Below, in pieces: positions 24,679-32,795 of a DNA stretch of 64,000 nt (position 1 is the stretch's first letter; every line of letters starts with the position of its first letter). Location: the NCBI GenBank assembly GCA_009787085.1, contig WRGR01000039.1:1-64000 (forward strand). Reading direction: 5' to 3'. The DNA comes from Actinomycetes bacterium (GTDB taxonomy: Bacteria; Actinomycetota; Coriobacteriia; Coriobacteriales; UBA8131). A model generated the notes under the pieces. The model did no database searches. It worked only from the letters and a program-made list of their open reading frames with translations, and was not told where the DNA came from. The translations under genes were made by a program, and so were the position numbers.

Positions 24679-25908
24679 ATGGCACAGACGGGGAACGCAG
24701 ATTTTGTCCCTCTGATTTTTGCTTCAGATATCAATGTTTACAGTGTCGCCCGGGCTTTTCACGAACAGTACGGTATTGTCAGTGCTGCCATTGGCAAAGT
24801 CGTCTCGGGTCCCGTGCGCTATAGCTCTATCGTCGACTACCGGCCTCACCCCCAAGCCGATTCAGCGGCTGTATTGCCCAGGCTGGTTCGGGATTTCGCT
24901 GCCGCCCACTCCGAGCAGCGGGTTATTGTCTTAGGCTGTGGCGACAACTACGTGCGTCAGATCAGCATTGCCAAGCCAGACTTTCCGGAGAATGTTGTTG
25001 CCCCCTACTTGGACATCGATGAGCTTGACCGCTTGGCCAACAAAGAGCATTTCTACCGACTCTGTGAGCAGGCTGGGGTGGTCTACCCGCGAAGCTTTAT
25101 CTGCTCTGGGCCTCTGGACGATCATTTACAACTAGAGTTTGACGCTCCGTATGTAGTTAAGCCAGCCAACAGTGTTTCTTGGTGGCAACACCCCTTCAAA
25201 GGTCAACGCAAAGTGCATCTGGTGCAGATGCCCGATGACTTGAAAGCCTTGCTCTCGGCAATTTACGCTGCCGGTTATCCGGACACCATGATCATCCAGG
25301 AGTATATTGGCGGCGGTGATGCTGCCCTGCGGGTGCTGACCCAGTACTTTGACCAAAATGGGGTGTTAAGGCTGTCTTGTGCCGGGCAGGTGCTGTTAGA
25401 AGAGCACACAGCTCATGGCATCGGCAACAGTACAGTGATCTTGAGCGAGCCTCATCCGGCGCTTGCCCAGCAGTTAGCAGCGCTGCTCCAGAATGTCGGC
25501 TATCGTGGCTTTGCCGCTTTTGATGTCAAGTTCGACCACCGCGACCAGTGCTTCAAGGTGCTGGAAGTGAACACCAGGCAGGGTCGCGGCAACTATTATG
25601 TCACCGCTGCCGGCATCAACATTGCCCGTCACTTGGCTGAGGACGTGGTATATGGGAAGGGGCTTGACCCAGAACTTGAGGGCCGCCGTGCCTGTTGGTC
25701 GCTGCTGCCGCACCGGGTACTTTTAGAGGCTGCCGCCACCGCTGGGCTAAAGGACGATGTCCAAGCTCTGAAAGATGCGGGGCAGGTGATAAGCCCGCTG
25801 GTCTATGCCGCCGACAAAAACCTGATGCGCTCTTTTTGGATATGGAAGTACACCAAGCGCCTGACCCGTAACTATGACGAATGGCAGCGTGAACTGGCCG
25901 ATGCCTGA
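24679..25908 (+). CDS. ATP-grasp ligase, D-aspartate ligase-like
   Basis: A 409-residue ATP-grasp enzyme. The start FVPLIFASDINVYSVARAFHE, the YVVKPANSVSWW lysine region, IIQEYIGGGDAALRVL and the metal-binding LEVNTRQGRGNYY follow the same order as in the Enterococcus faecium D-Asp ligase, which acylates the side chain of Lys in the peptidoglycan stem with D-Asp. Its position, 27 bp after murF and overlapping murE, argues for a role in building the cross-bridge or amidating a side chain. Other carboxylate-amine ligases share this fold, so the amino acid donor is inferred. I know no standard dcw cluster with this gene here. Confidence 0.7.
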   Translation: MAQTGNADFVPLIFASDINVYSVARAFHEQYGIVSAAIGKVVSGPVRYSSIVDYRPHPQADSAAVLPRLVRDFAAAHSEQRVIVLGCGDNYVRQISIAKPDFPENVVAPYLDIDELDRLANKEHFYRLCEQAGVVYPRSFICSGPLDDHLQLEFDAPYVVKPANSVSWWQHPFKGQRKVHLVQMPDDLKALLSAIYAAGYPDTMIIQEYIGGGDAALRVLTQYFDQNGVLRLSCAGQVLLEEHTAHGIGNSTVILSEPHPALAQQLAALLQNVGYRGFAAFDVKFDHRDQCFKVLEVNTRQGRGNYYVTAAGINIARHLAEDVVYGKGLDPELEGRRACWSLLPHRVLLEAAATAGLKDDVQALKDAGQVISPLVYAADKNLMRSFWIWKYTKRLTRNYDEWQRELADA

Positions 25909-27508
25909 CATTGCGGACAGATTTATAAAACGGCTGGCACTTTCGGAGTTCTGCCGCCGTCTGGATGTTGCCGGCCAGCTGCAGGCTGTGGTGCCCGCTG
26001 CTGCTTTGGCCGCAGAGAATGCGGCACTGGCGGCCGCGGGTGGCTTGGGAGCCGCCGTCTTACCGGCCACTGGGGACGGGCTGTTGTTGGGCGATGCTTT
26101 TCCCGGTCATCTCAGCTACGACTCCCGTGACGTGGTGCCCGGCAGTTTGTTTTTTTGTAAGGGGGCGCGTTTCGACTCGGCATTCTTGGTAGCGGCGCTG
26201 GAACTAGGAGCTTTGGCCTATGTCAGCGAGACTGCCTACCCGGTAGGCGGCATCGGTATCATCGTTCGTGACGTGCGCAAGGCAATGGCCATGGCCGCCG
26301 CTTGGTATTACGAGGGCCTATTGGACCGGCTGAAGTTGATCGGAGTTACCGGCACCAAGGGCAAGTCGACCACGGTCTATTTTATCCGCGCCGTCCTCGA
26401 TGCCTGGATGGCCGAGCTCGGCCAGCCGAACACCGCCTTCCTTTCCAGTATCGACAACTATGACGGCGTAAAAAGCGATGAGTCCCACCTCACTACCCAA
26501 GAAAGCTTCGAGCTCTACCGGCGCTTCGCCCATGCCGTCTCCCAAGGCATCGGCTATTTATCGATGGAGGTGTCCAGTCAAGCTTTGAAGTACGACCGCA
26601 CCTACGGCATCGATTTCGATGTCAGTTGCTTTTTGAACTTCGGCCGTGACCATATCTCCGATATCGAACACCCCAGCTTGGATGACTATTTGGCTTCCAA
26701 GCTGCGTATCTTTGCCCAAAGCCGCACGGCTTGCGTTAATCTTGGCAGTGCTGAGCTGCCACAGGTGCTGAAGGCTGCTGCCGCTGCCGACCAAGTAGTC
26801 AGTTTTGGCCTCGGTGCCGACTGTCGAGCCGATGTTTGGGCCAGCGAGGTGCGGCCGCAGGGCTTGGGCACCGCCTTTGTGGCTTCGGTCTTCGGTAGCG
26901 TTATCGAGCTGCAACTGGGCTTGATCGGCAGGTTCAACGTCGAGGACGCCTTGGCGGCAGTCGCCGTTACCAGCGTGTTAGGGGTACCGGCCAGCGCCAT
27001 TCAGAGCGGTTTGGCCACAGCTCGTGTGCCGGGGCGGATGGAGCTGTTCCGGGCACCCGGCAACAAGACGGTGATCGTCGACTACGCCCATAACCAGATG
27101 AGTTTTGAGGCACTGTTCAGCGCCGTGCAGCAAGAGTTTCCGGAAAGCAGCATTTCCGTGGTCTTCGGCTGCCCGGGGCTCAAGGCCCATGACCGCCGTT
27201 CAGACCTTGGCCGCATTGCCGCCGTTCAGGCCACTGATATCGTGTTGACTGAGGAAGACCCCGGAGAAGAGCCTCCCGAGGCGATATGTTTAGATATTGC
27301 CCGCCACGTGGTTCGGGCCGGCGGCCGGCCACGGATTATCATCGATCGAGAGGAAGCCATTATCAGCAGTATCCAAAACGCACCGGAGAAGGCCGTAGTG
27401 CTTGTTACCGGCAAGGGCAGGGAGACCCGGCAAAAGCGGGGCAGAGAGTATGTTGAAGTCTTATCTGACGTGGATATTGTCCAGCGCTACATCGGGGCAG
27501 GGCAATGA
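25901..27508 (+). CDS. murE: UDP-MurNAc-L-Ala-D-Glu amino acid ligase (MurE, non-DAP type)
   Basis: MurE adds the third stem residue. The ATP loop is GVTGTKGKSTT (about 148), with LTTQESFELYRRF, SMEVSSQALK, DHISDIEHPS and VIVDYAHNQMSFEAL following. Where meso-DAP enzymes have DNPR, this protein reads EDPG (in LTEEDPGEEPPEA, about 450), so the third residue is probably L-Lys or another diamino acid rather than DAP. I prefer ATG 25901, which overlaps the ATP-grasp gene by 8 bp; ATG 25874 is also in frame. MurD overlaps its stop by 4 bp. At 535 residues it is slightly long. Confidence 0.85.
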   Translation: MPDIADRFIKRLALSEFCRRLDVAGQLQAVVPAAALAAENAALAAAGGLGAAVLPATGDGLLLGDAFPGHLSYDSRDVVPGSLFFCKGARFDSAFLVAALELGALAYVSETAYPVGGIGIIVRDVRKAMAMAAAWYYEGLLDRLKLIGVTGTKGKSTTVYFIRAVLDAWMAELGQPNTAFLSSIDNYDGVKSDESHLTTQESFELYRRFAHAVSQGIGYLSMEVSSQALKYDRTYGIDFDVSCFLNFGRDHISDIEHPSLDDYLASKLRIFAQSRTACVNLGSAELPQVLKAAAAADQVVSFGLGADCRADVWASEVRPQGLGTAFVASVFGSVIELQLGLIGRFNVEDALAAVAVTSVLGVPASAIQSGLATARVPGRMELFRAPGNKTVIVDYAHNQMSFEALFSAVQQEFPESSISVVFGCPGLKAHDRRSDLGRIAAVQATDIVLTEEDPGEEPPEAICLDIARHVVRAGGRPRIIIDREEAIISSIQNAPEKAVVLVTGKGRETRQKRGREYVEVLSDVDIVQRYIGAGQ

Positions 27509-29124
27509 GCGGCCTCCGGCCACAACAGCCGCCGCCCAGTCAGGAAGCCCCGGGTGCACGACCGCTGCCACACCTGATCAGCATCCTGCTTGGCTCCGAG
27601 GTCTGCATCCTCGGCCTTGGTGTTACTGGCTTGGCAGTCGCCCGCTACTTCCTGCGTCTGCCGTCGCCGCCGAACCTTTCCATTTATGTCGAAGACCTGA
27701 CTCCGAAAAATGAACGAGCCATCATCGGCTTGGCCGACGAGTTCTTCAGCGACCAAAGCACGATGTTGACCAATGAGATGCGTCGCCACGAGACTCTGCT
27801 CCTGGTGGCAGGCAGCGGTGAGGATCTGCATTACCTGCATATTCATACTGCCGCTAAAGAGGTCAGGGAGGATTATCGGCTGGGGGTTATTAGCCCGGGC
27901 ATCAAGCCGACCGCCAAGCTCTTTCAAAGCGCCCATGCCCATTGCGATGAGCTGATCGGTGAGCCGGAGCTGGCCTTCCGCGTTTCTCCACAACGTTGGC
28001 TGGCAGTGACTGGCACCAATGGCAAGACCACCACCACCTGGCTTTTGAGCCATCTTTTGAATGTGGCGGGCATTCCTGCCCGGGTAGCGGGCAACATTGG
28101 CCCAACACTGATCGATGCCGTTCAGGAGCGTGCAGATGATGAGTATATCGTTGCTGAGCTTTCCTCCTTCCAGTTGGCAAACTCGCCATCCATTGCTCCT
28201 GAGGCGGCGATACTCCTGAATATCACCACCGACCATATCAGTTGGCATGGCAGCTTTGATGCCTACTACGAAGCCAAATTGCGGGTTTTTAGCTGCATGC
28301 GGCCAAATGACATAGTGGTGATCGACGCAGTGTCCCGAACTGGCCAAGGCGTCATTGCCCGGGCCGAAGCCGCCGGCCATCGGGTGGTTCGCCTAGGCAG
28401 GCCACCAGCCGGGGGTGATGCGGTCGAAGCTGGGCTGGAAGCAGCTTGGGTAGACTCTGCTGGGCGCTTGGCACTGGCTTTGGACGGTCGCACGGAGTCG
28501 GTCATTGCTGCCTCCAAACTGAGGATAAAAGGGGAGCACAACCAGATGAACGCACTGGCTGGGGCAGCGGTTGCCCTGCACGTTGGTGCCAGCGTGGCAG
28601 CGCTTGAGCGGGGGCTGGCTACTTTCGCCCCCATCGAGCACCGTATTGAGCCAGCGGGCAGGGTCGGCGGAGTCGAATTTTTCAACGACTCCAAGGCCAC
28701 CAATCCAGAGGCCACCCTGATGGCCCTTTCGGCCTTTGACGACAGGCCTTTGATCTTGCTGCTCGGCGGCGAGGACAAGCACACCCCTTTGGATGAGCTG
28801 GTGGACAGAACCCTCCAGCGCTGTCGGCTGGTGCTCTGCTATGGCCAAGCAGCCCAACGCTTTTTCGATGCCTTCACTGTCGAGCTGCGCAAACAGGAGC
28901 GGGAAGAGGGTGTGGCCACCAGCCACTGCCAAGTTCTGCTCAGCAACACGATGCGCGAAGCATTCCAAGTTGCGGCCAGCCAGGCCCGTCCGGGCGATGT
29001 GGTGTTGCTCTCGCCGGCCTCGGCCTCCTTTGACGAGTTCAGTTGCTTTGAGGAGCGCGGTGCGACCTTCAAGCAGTATGTGGCCGAGATGGTCGGCTGG
29101 CACGCTCCACAGGCGGAGTTATGA
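27505..29124 (+). CDS. murD: UDP-MurNAc-L-Ala D-glutamate ligase
   Basis: MurD adds D-Glu to UDP-MurNAc-L-Ala. GLGVTGLAVARYF near the N-terminus, the ATP loop VTGTNGKTTTTWLLSH (about 166-181), AELSSFQL, FFNDSKATNPEATLMAL and the closing SPASASFDEFSCFEERG are all MurD signatures. At 539 residues it is 80-90 longer than average because of an N-terminal extension of about 30 residues and small insertions. The start ATG overlaps the murE stop, and the stop overlaps the murG start, so murE-murD-murG are tightly coupled. Confidence 0.93.
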   Translation: MSGLRPQQPPPSQEAPGARPLPHLISILLGSEVCILGLGVTGLAVARYFLRLPSPPNLSIYVEDLTPKNERAIIGLADEFFSDQSTMLTNEMRRHETLLLVAGSGEDLHYLHIHTAAKEVREDYRLGVISPGIKPTAKLFQSAHAHCDELIGEPELAFRVSPQRWLAVTGTNGKTTTTWLLSHLLNVAGIPARVAGNIGPTLIDAVQERADDEYIVAELSSFQLANSPSIAPEAAILLNITTDHISWHGSFDAYYEAKLRVFSCMRPNDIVVIDAVSRTGQGVIARAEAAGHRVVRLGRPPAGGDAVEAGLEAAWVDSAGRLALALDGRTESVIAASKLRIKGEHNQMNALAGAAVALHVGASVAALERGLATFAPIEHRIEPAGRVGGVEFFNDSKATNPEATLMALSAFDDRPLILLLGGEDKHTPLDELVDRTLQRCRLVLCYGQAAQRFFDAFTVELRKQEREEGVATSHCQVLLSNTMREAFQVAASQARPGDVVLLSPASASFDEFSCFEERGATFKQYVAEMVGWHAPQAEL

Positions 29125-30230
29125 GAGTCGTAGTATCGGCCGGCGGCACGGCTGGGCACGTCAACCCAGCCTTGGCGGTTGCCCAAGAGCTGCGCGGCCT
29201 CGGCTGCTCTGTACTCTGGGTTGGTACGCCGAACAGCTTCGAGCAGTCACTGGTGGACCGGGAGGGTTTCGAGTTCGTCGGCTTTGCCGCACATGGCTTC
29301 AACCGCCGTCGTCCTTGGACACTCCTAAGCGCCGCCAGCCGCCAACTGGCTGCTCGTAGTGCCTGCCGTCGCTGGCTTCGGGATCGCGGCGTTCAGGCCG
29401 TGGCCTGTTTTGGCGGCTACGCCACGCTGGCGGTCGGCATGGCCGCCATAGCCTTGAAGCTGCCGCTGTTGGTGCACGAGCAAAACGCCCGCATCGGCCT
29501 AGCTAACCGGCTGCTGGCCAAAAACGCCGACGTGCTGGCTATAAGCTATGCTCAAGCCGCCGCTGACAGCAGGTGCCGGGGACGGGTGGAGTTGACTGGC
29601 AATCCACTGCGGGCATCCCTGTTCTCCCAAGACAAGGCCCAGTCCCGGGCGCACTTCGGCTTTGATCCGGAAGCATTGGTGCTCTTGGCCTTTGGTGGCA
29701 GCCTGGGTGCCAAGCACTTGAACCATGCCTTGCTGGGCCTAGCTGCCGACCTGCTCTCCAGTTTTCCTCAGCTGCAGGTCTTGCAGGTTACCGGTCAACT
29801 TGACCACCGGGCGGTGCAGGATGCGGCCTTGGGGCTTGGCCTGGATGAGCGACGCTGGCGGCTTTTACCCTATTGCGACACGATGGGCGCGGCTTATGCC
29901 GCTGCTGACTTGGTTTTGTGCCGGGCTGGCGCTTCCACTTTAGCCGAGCTTGGGGCTTTGGCAAAACCGTCACTGTTGGTGCCTTACCCGTATGCTGCCG
30001 CCGATGAACAGAGCGCCAATGCTGCCCGGATGGCTGCGGCTGGTGCCGCGCTGGTGGTGGCCGATGCCGAGTTGGACAGCCCCAGTTTTGCAGAGAAGCT
30101 CGATGCCCTGCTCGCTGATGGCGCCTTACGGCAGCGGATGGCGGCAGCGGCCAGAGATTGTGCGATTCACCATGCCCGCGAACGGGTTGCAGGGATTATA
30201 ATGGAACTCGCAAAAGATAGGGCCACGTAA
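29121..30230 (+). CDS. murG: UDP-GlcNAc lipid I transferase
   Basis: MurG adds GlcNAc to lipid I to complete lipid II at the inner membrane face. The 369-residue GT-B enzyme has the N-terminal GGTAGHVNPALAVAQEL loop, HEQNARIGLANRLLA, the second glycine loop FGGSLGAKHLN, and the UDP-binding LVLCRAGASTLAEL with VPYPYAAADEQSANA. Every usual motif is present and length is normal. It starts in the murD stop codon and is followed by 42 bp before the murC-murB gene. Confidence 0.96.
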   Translation: MRVVVSAGGTAGHVNPALAVAQELRGLGCSVLWVGTPNSFEQSLVDREGFEFVGFAAHGFNRRRPWTLLSAASRQLAARSACRRWLRDRGVQAVACFGGYATLAVGMAAIALKLPLLVHEQNARIGLANRLLAKNADVLAISYAQAAADSRCRGRVELTGNPLRASLFSQDKAQSRAHFGFDPEALVLLAFGGSLGAKHLNHALLGLAADLLSSFPQLQVLQVTGQLDHRAVQDAALGLGLDERRWRLLPYCDTMGAAYAAADLVLCRAGASTLAELGALAKPSLLVPYPYAAADEQSANAARMAAAGAALVVADAELDSPSFAEKLDALLADGALRQRMAAAARDCAIHHARERVAGIIMELAKDRAT

Positions 30231-30272
30231 ACAAGGCATGTACACAAAACACTGACCCTGAGGAGCGATTCT

Positions 30273-32795
30273 GTGTCTGATTTCAAACATGTGCACTTTA
30301 TCGGCGCGGGCGGATCCGGCATGAGCGGCTTGGTGCTGCTTGCCCATGCCCAAGGGCTGAAGGTTTCGGGTTCTGATCAGAAGCCGACGAAATACTTGGA
30401 GGCCGTGCTGGCAGCTGGTATTCCCGTGAGCTTTGAGCAGCAAGCTGCCAATGTTGCCGACAGCAGCATAGACTTGGTTGTGGTTTCCACCGCTGTGCCC
30501 GATGACAACCCGGAGCTGGCGGCCGCCCGGCAACGTGGCTTGACCATCTGGAAGCGGGCGCAGATGCTGGATTGGCTGGGACGCGGCAAACGCTGCTTGG
30601 CTGTAGCCGGCACCCATGGCAAGACCACCACCTCCTCGATGCTGGCCTCGACTTTGGACGGCCTGTTCCTTGACCCGAGCTTTCTAATCGGTGGTGTGTT
30701 GGCGGGCTTCGGTGCCACCGCCCGCAGTGGCCGAGGTGAGGACTACGTAATCGAGGCCGACGAATCCGACGAGTCCTTCGTCTACCTGCATCCTAAGCTG
30801 GCGATCATCACTAACATCGAGTGGGATCACATTGACCACTATGCGTCGTTGCAAGAGGTAGAGGCGGCCTTCAGCCGTTTTATCCAGACCATTGACCCTG
30901 ACGGCTGCCTGGTCTGTTGTGCCGATGACCCGGTCTTATTGGCGGTAGCCAGGTCATCCGGACGGAGTTTTGTGACCTATGGCGAAATGGCAGGTGCTGA
31001 CTACCGCTGTCTGCCCGAAGCGGCCTCCTGCTTCACTGTCTGCTATCCGGACGGGCAGAGGCTCAGCGTCAGGATCGACACCTCGCCCGGCATACATAAC
31101 ATGCTCAATGCCAGCGCTGTACTGGCGGCCTTGGACCTGTTGGGTCTAGATCGCAGCGCCACTGCCGCCGCCTTATCTGGGTTTGCTGGTGCCAAACGGC
31201 GTTTTGAGCTTGTCGGCGAGGTGCGGCAAGTACAGGTAGTCGATGACTATGGGCACCATCCAACAGAGTTCAAGGCCACGTTGGCCGCCGCGCAGAGCTT
31301 GGGTTATCGGCGTGTCCACCTGCTTTTTCAGCCACATCGCTTCACCCGTCTGCAGGGTCTATTCAATGACTTCGTCGAATCCTTCGACCTTGCCGATAGC
31401 ATCAGCCTACTTGAGGTCTATCCGGCTGGGGAGCAACCCATCGAGGGCATTGACTCGCATGCTTTGGCCAGTGCTCTTCAAGAACGGCATCCGAAGAAGT
31501 TGGTAGAGGTTTTCCCCGACCCCAGTCAAGCCGTTCGGGCGCTAGCTGAGCTGGCCGGCCCCGACGACCTGGTCTTGACTATGGGGGCAGGGGACATCAC
31601 CCAGTTGGCACCAAAGATTGTCGAGGCTTTGGCCAGCCAGGACGGCAGCGACAGCGCTGGCCTGGGTCATCTGGCTGAGGTCGAAAACGATGTCTCCGCG
31701 CATGATACGAGCGGCCATTTAGCAGTGCGTCAGGAAAATCCCGAGGCGAGCCCGCCTATTGCCAAGGGCGGCGACCTGTCGGCTTCGATATTCGAAGCCT
31801 ATTGTGAGCTGGAAGGCAACATCCAAGGGAGCTTGATGCTCAATGAGCCGATGAACCGGCACACCAGCTTTCACATCGGCGGCCCAGTGGCCTTGCTTGT
31901 GGAGTGTGCCTCGATTGGCGATATGAATGAAAGCCTAAGTGTTATCCATAAATACCAACTGCCTTGGACGGTCATCGGCAAGGGCAGCAATCTTTTGGTC
32001 GCCGATGCGGGTTTCATGGGGGCGGTGCTCATCTTAGGGCGGGAGTTCAAGACATTCCATCTGCCCCATGACCATCCGGGTGAGACCTTGTCGGCCATGG
32101 CCAGCAGCCATGGCCAGCGGCGGCCACCCGCCCCGGATGTTCGTAGCGGCGGCGGTGCCGATGGGTCAAGTGACGGTAAGCTGGTGTGTGGTGCCGGAGT
32201 GTTGCTTGGCAATCTGGTACAAGCGGCCTTCAAATGTGGCTATTCCGGCCTAGAGTTTGCTGTTGGCATTCCTGGCACCCTCGGAGGCGCGGTGTTTATG
32301 AATGCCGGCAGTGCCAACGAATGGATCAGTTCGACGCTCAACGCGGTCACGGTGCTCAGGCCGGGCTGCGGCCTTGTTCGCTACCATGCCTGTGAGCTGC
32401 CTTGGAGTTACCGCTTTAGCGGCCTGCCGCCAGGAGAGGTGGTGGTAGAGGCCGAGCTGTTGGTGCGCAAGGGCAACCTTGAGCATATCCGGGGCAAAAT
32501 GGAGGCATTGTTGAGAAAACGCCAGAAGTCCCAGCCCCTTAGCCTCCCCAGTGCCGGCAGCGTATTCAGAAACCCTCCGGACGCTTCGGCCGGTCAGCTT
32601 ATTGACTCTTTAGGAATGAAAGGCTTCGCCATTGGCGATGCCAGCATCTCTGAGATGCATGCCAACTTTATTGTCAACCGTGGTCAGGCCAAGGCTGTTG
32701 ACGTGCTGGCGTTGATCCAAGAAGTGCGAAGGCGGGTGAAGGAGAGCTATGGTAAGGAACTCAGCACCGAAATCCGGTTCATCGGCTTCTCCTGA
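30273..32795 (+). CDS. murC: MurC-MurB fusion: UDP-MurNAc-L-Ala ligase and UDP-MurNAc dehydrogenase
   Basis: One 840-residue frame holds two enzymes that normally come from two genes. Residues 1 to about 455 are MurC (FIGAGGSGMSGL, ATP loop GTHGKTTTSSML, EADESDESF, DDYGHHPTEF). After an acidic linker to about 508, MurB follows (NRHTSFHIGGPV, GKGSNLLVAD, GIPGTLGGAVFMNAGS, catalytic Ser in SAGSVFRNPP, and the closing Glu in STEIRFIGF). MurB makes UDP-MurNAc and MurC adds L-Ala, so the fusion joins consecutive steps. MurB contains a 40-residue low-complexity insert near 595-635. GTG 30273 is the start; its 3' end overlaps ftsQ by 47 bp. Confidence 0.93.
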   Translation: MSDFKHVHFIGAGGSGMSGLVLLAHAQGLKVSGSDQKPTKYLEAVLAAGIPVSFEQQAANVADSSIDLVVVSTAVPDDNPELAAARQRGLTIWKRAQMLDWLGRGKRCLAVAGTHGKTTTSSMLASTLDGLFLDPSFLIGGVLAGFGATARSGRGEDYVIEADESDESFVYLHPKLAIITNIEWDHIDHYASLQEVEAAFSRFIQTIDPDGCLVCCADDPVLLAVARSSGRSFVTYGEMAGADYRCLPEAASCFTVCYPDGQRLSVRIDTSPGIHNMLNASAVLAALDLLGLDRSATAAALSGFAGAKRRFELVGEVRQVQVVDDYGHHPTEFKATLAAAQSLGYRRVHLLFQPHRFTRLQGLFNDFVESFDLADSISLLEVYPAGEQPIEGIDSHALASALQERHPKKLVEVFPDPSQAVRALAELAGPDDLVLTMGAGDITQLAPKIVEALASQDGSDSAGLGHLAEVENDVSAHDTSGHLAVRQENPEASPPIAKGGDLSASIFEAYCELEGNIQGSLMLNEPMNRHTSFHIGGPVALLVECASIGDMNESLSVIHKYQLPWTVIGKGSNLLVADAGFMGAVLILGREFKTFHLPHDHPGETLSAMASSHGQRRPPAPDVRSGGGADGSSDGKLVCGAGVLLGNLVQAAFKCGYSGLEFAVGIPGTLGGAVFMNAGSANEWISSTLNAVTVLRPGCGLVRYHACELPWSYRFSGLPPGEVVVEAELLVRKGNLEHIRGKMEALLRKRQKSQPLSLPSAGSVFRNPPDASAGQLIDSLGMKGFAIGDASISEMHANFIVNRGQAKAVDVLALIQEVRRRVKESYGKELSTEIRFIGFS

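Noticed and set aside
27487-28380. Minus-strand open frame of about 300 codons within murD
   Set aside because: murD signatures are continuous on the plus strand here; the antisense frame has no recognisable domain.
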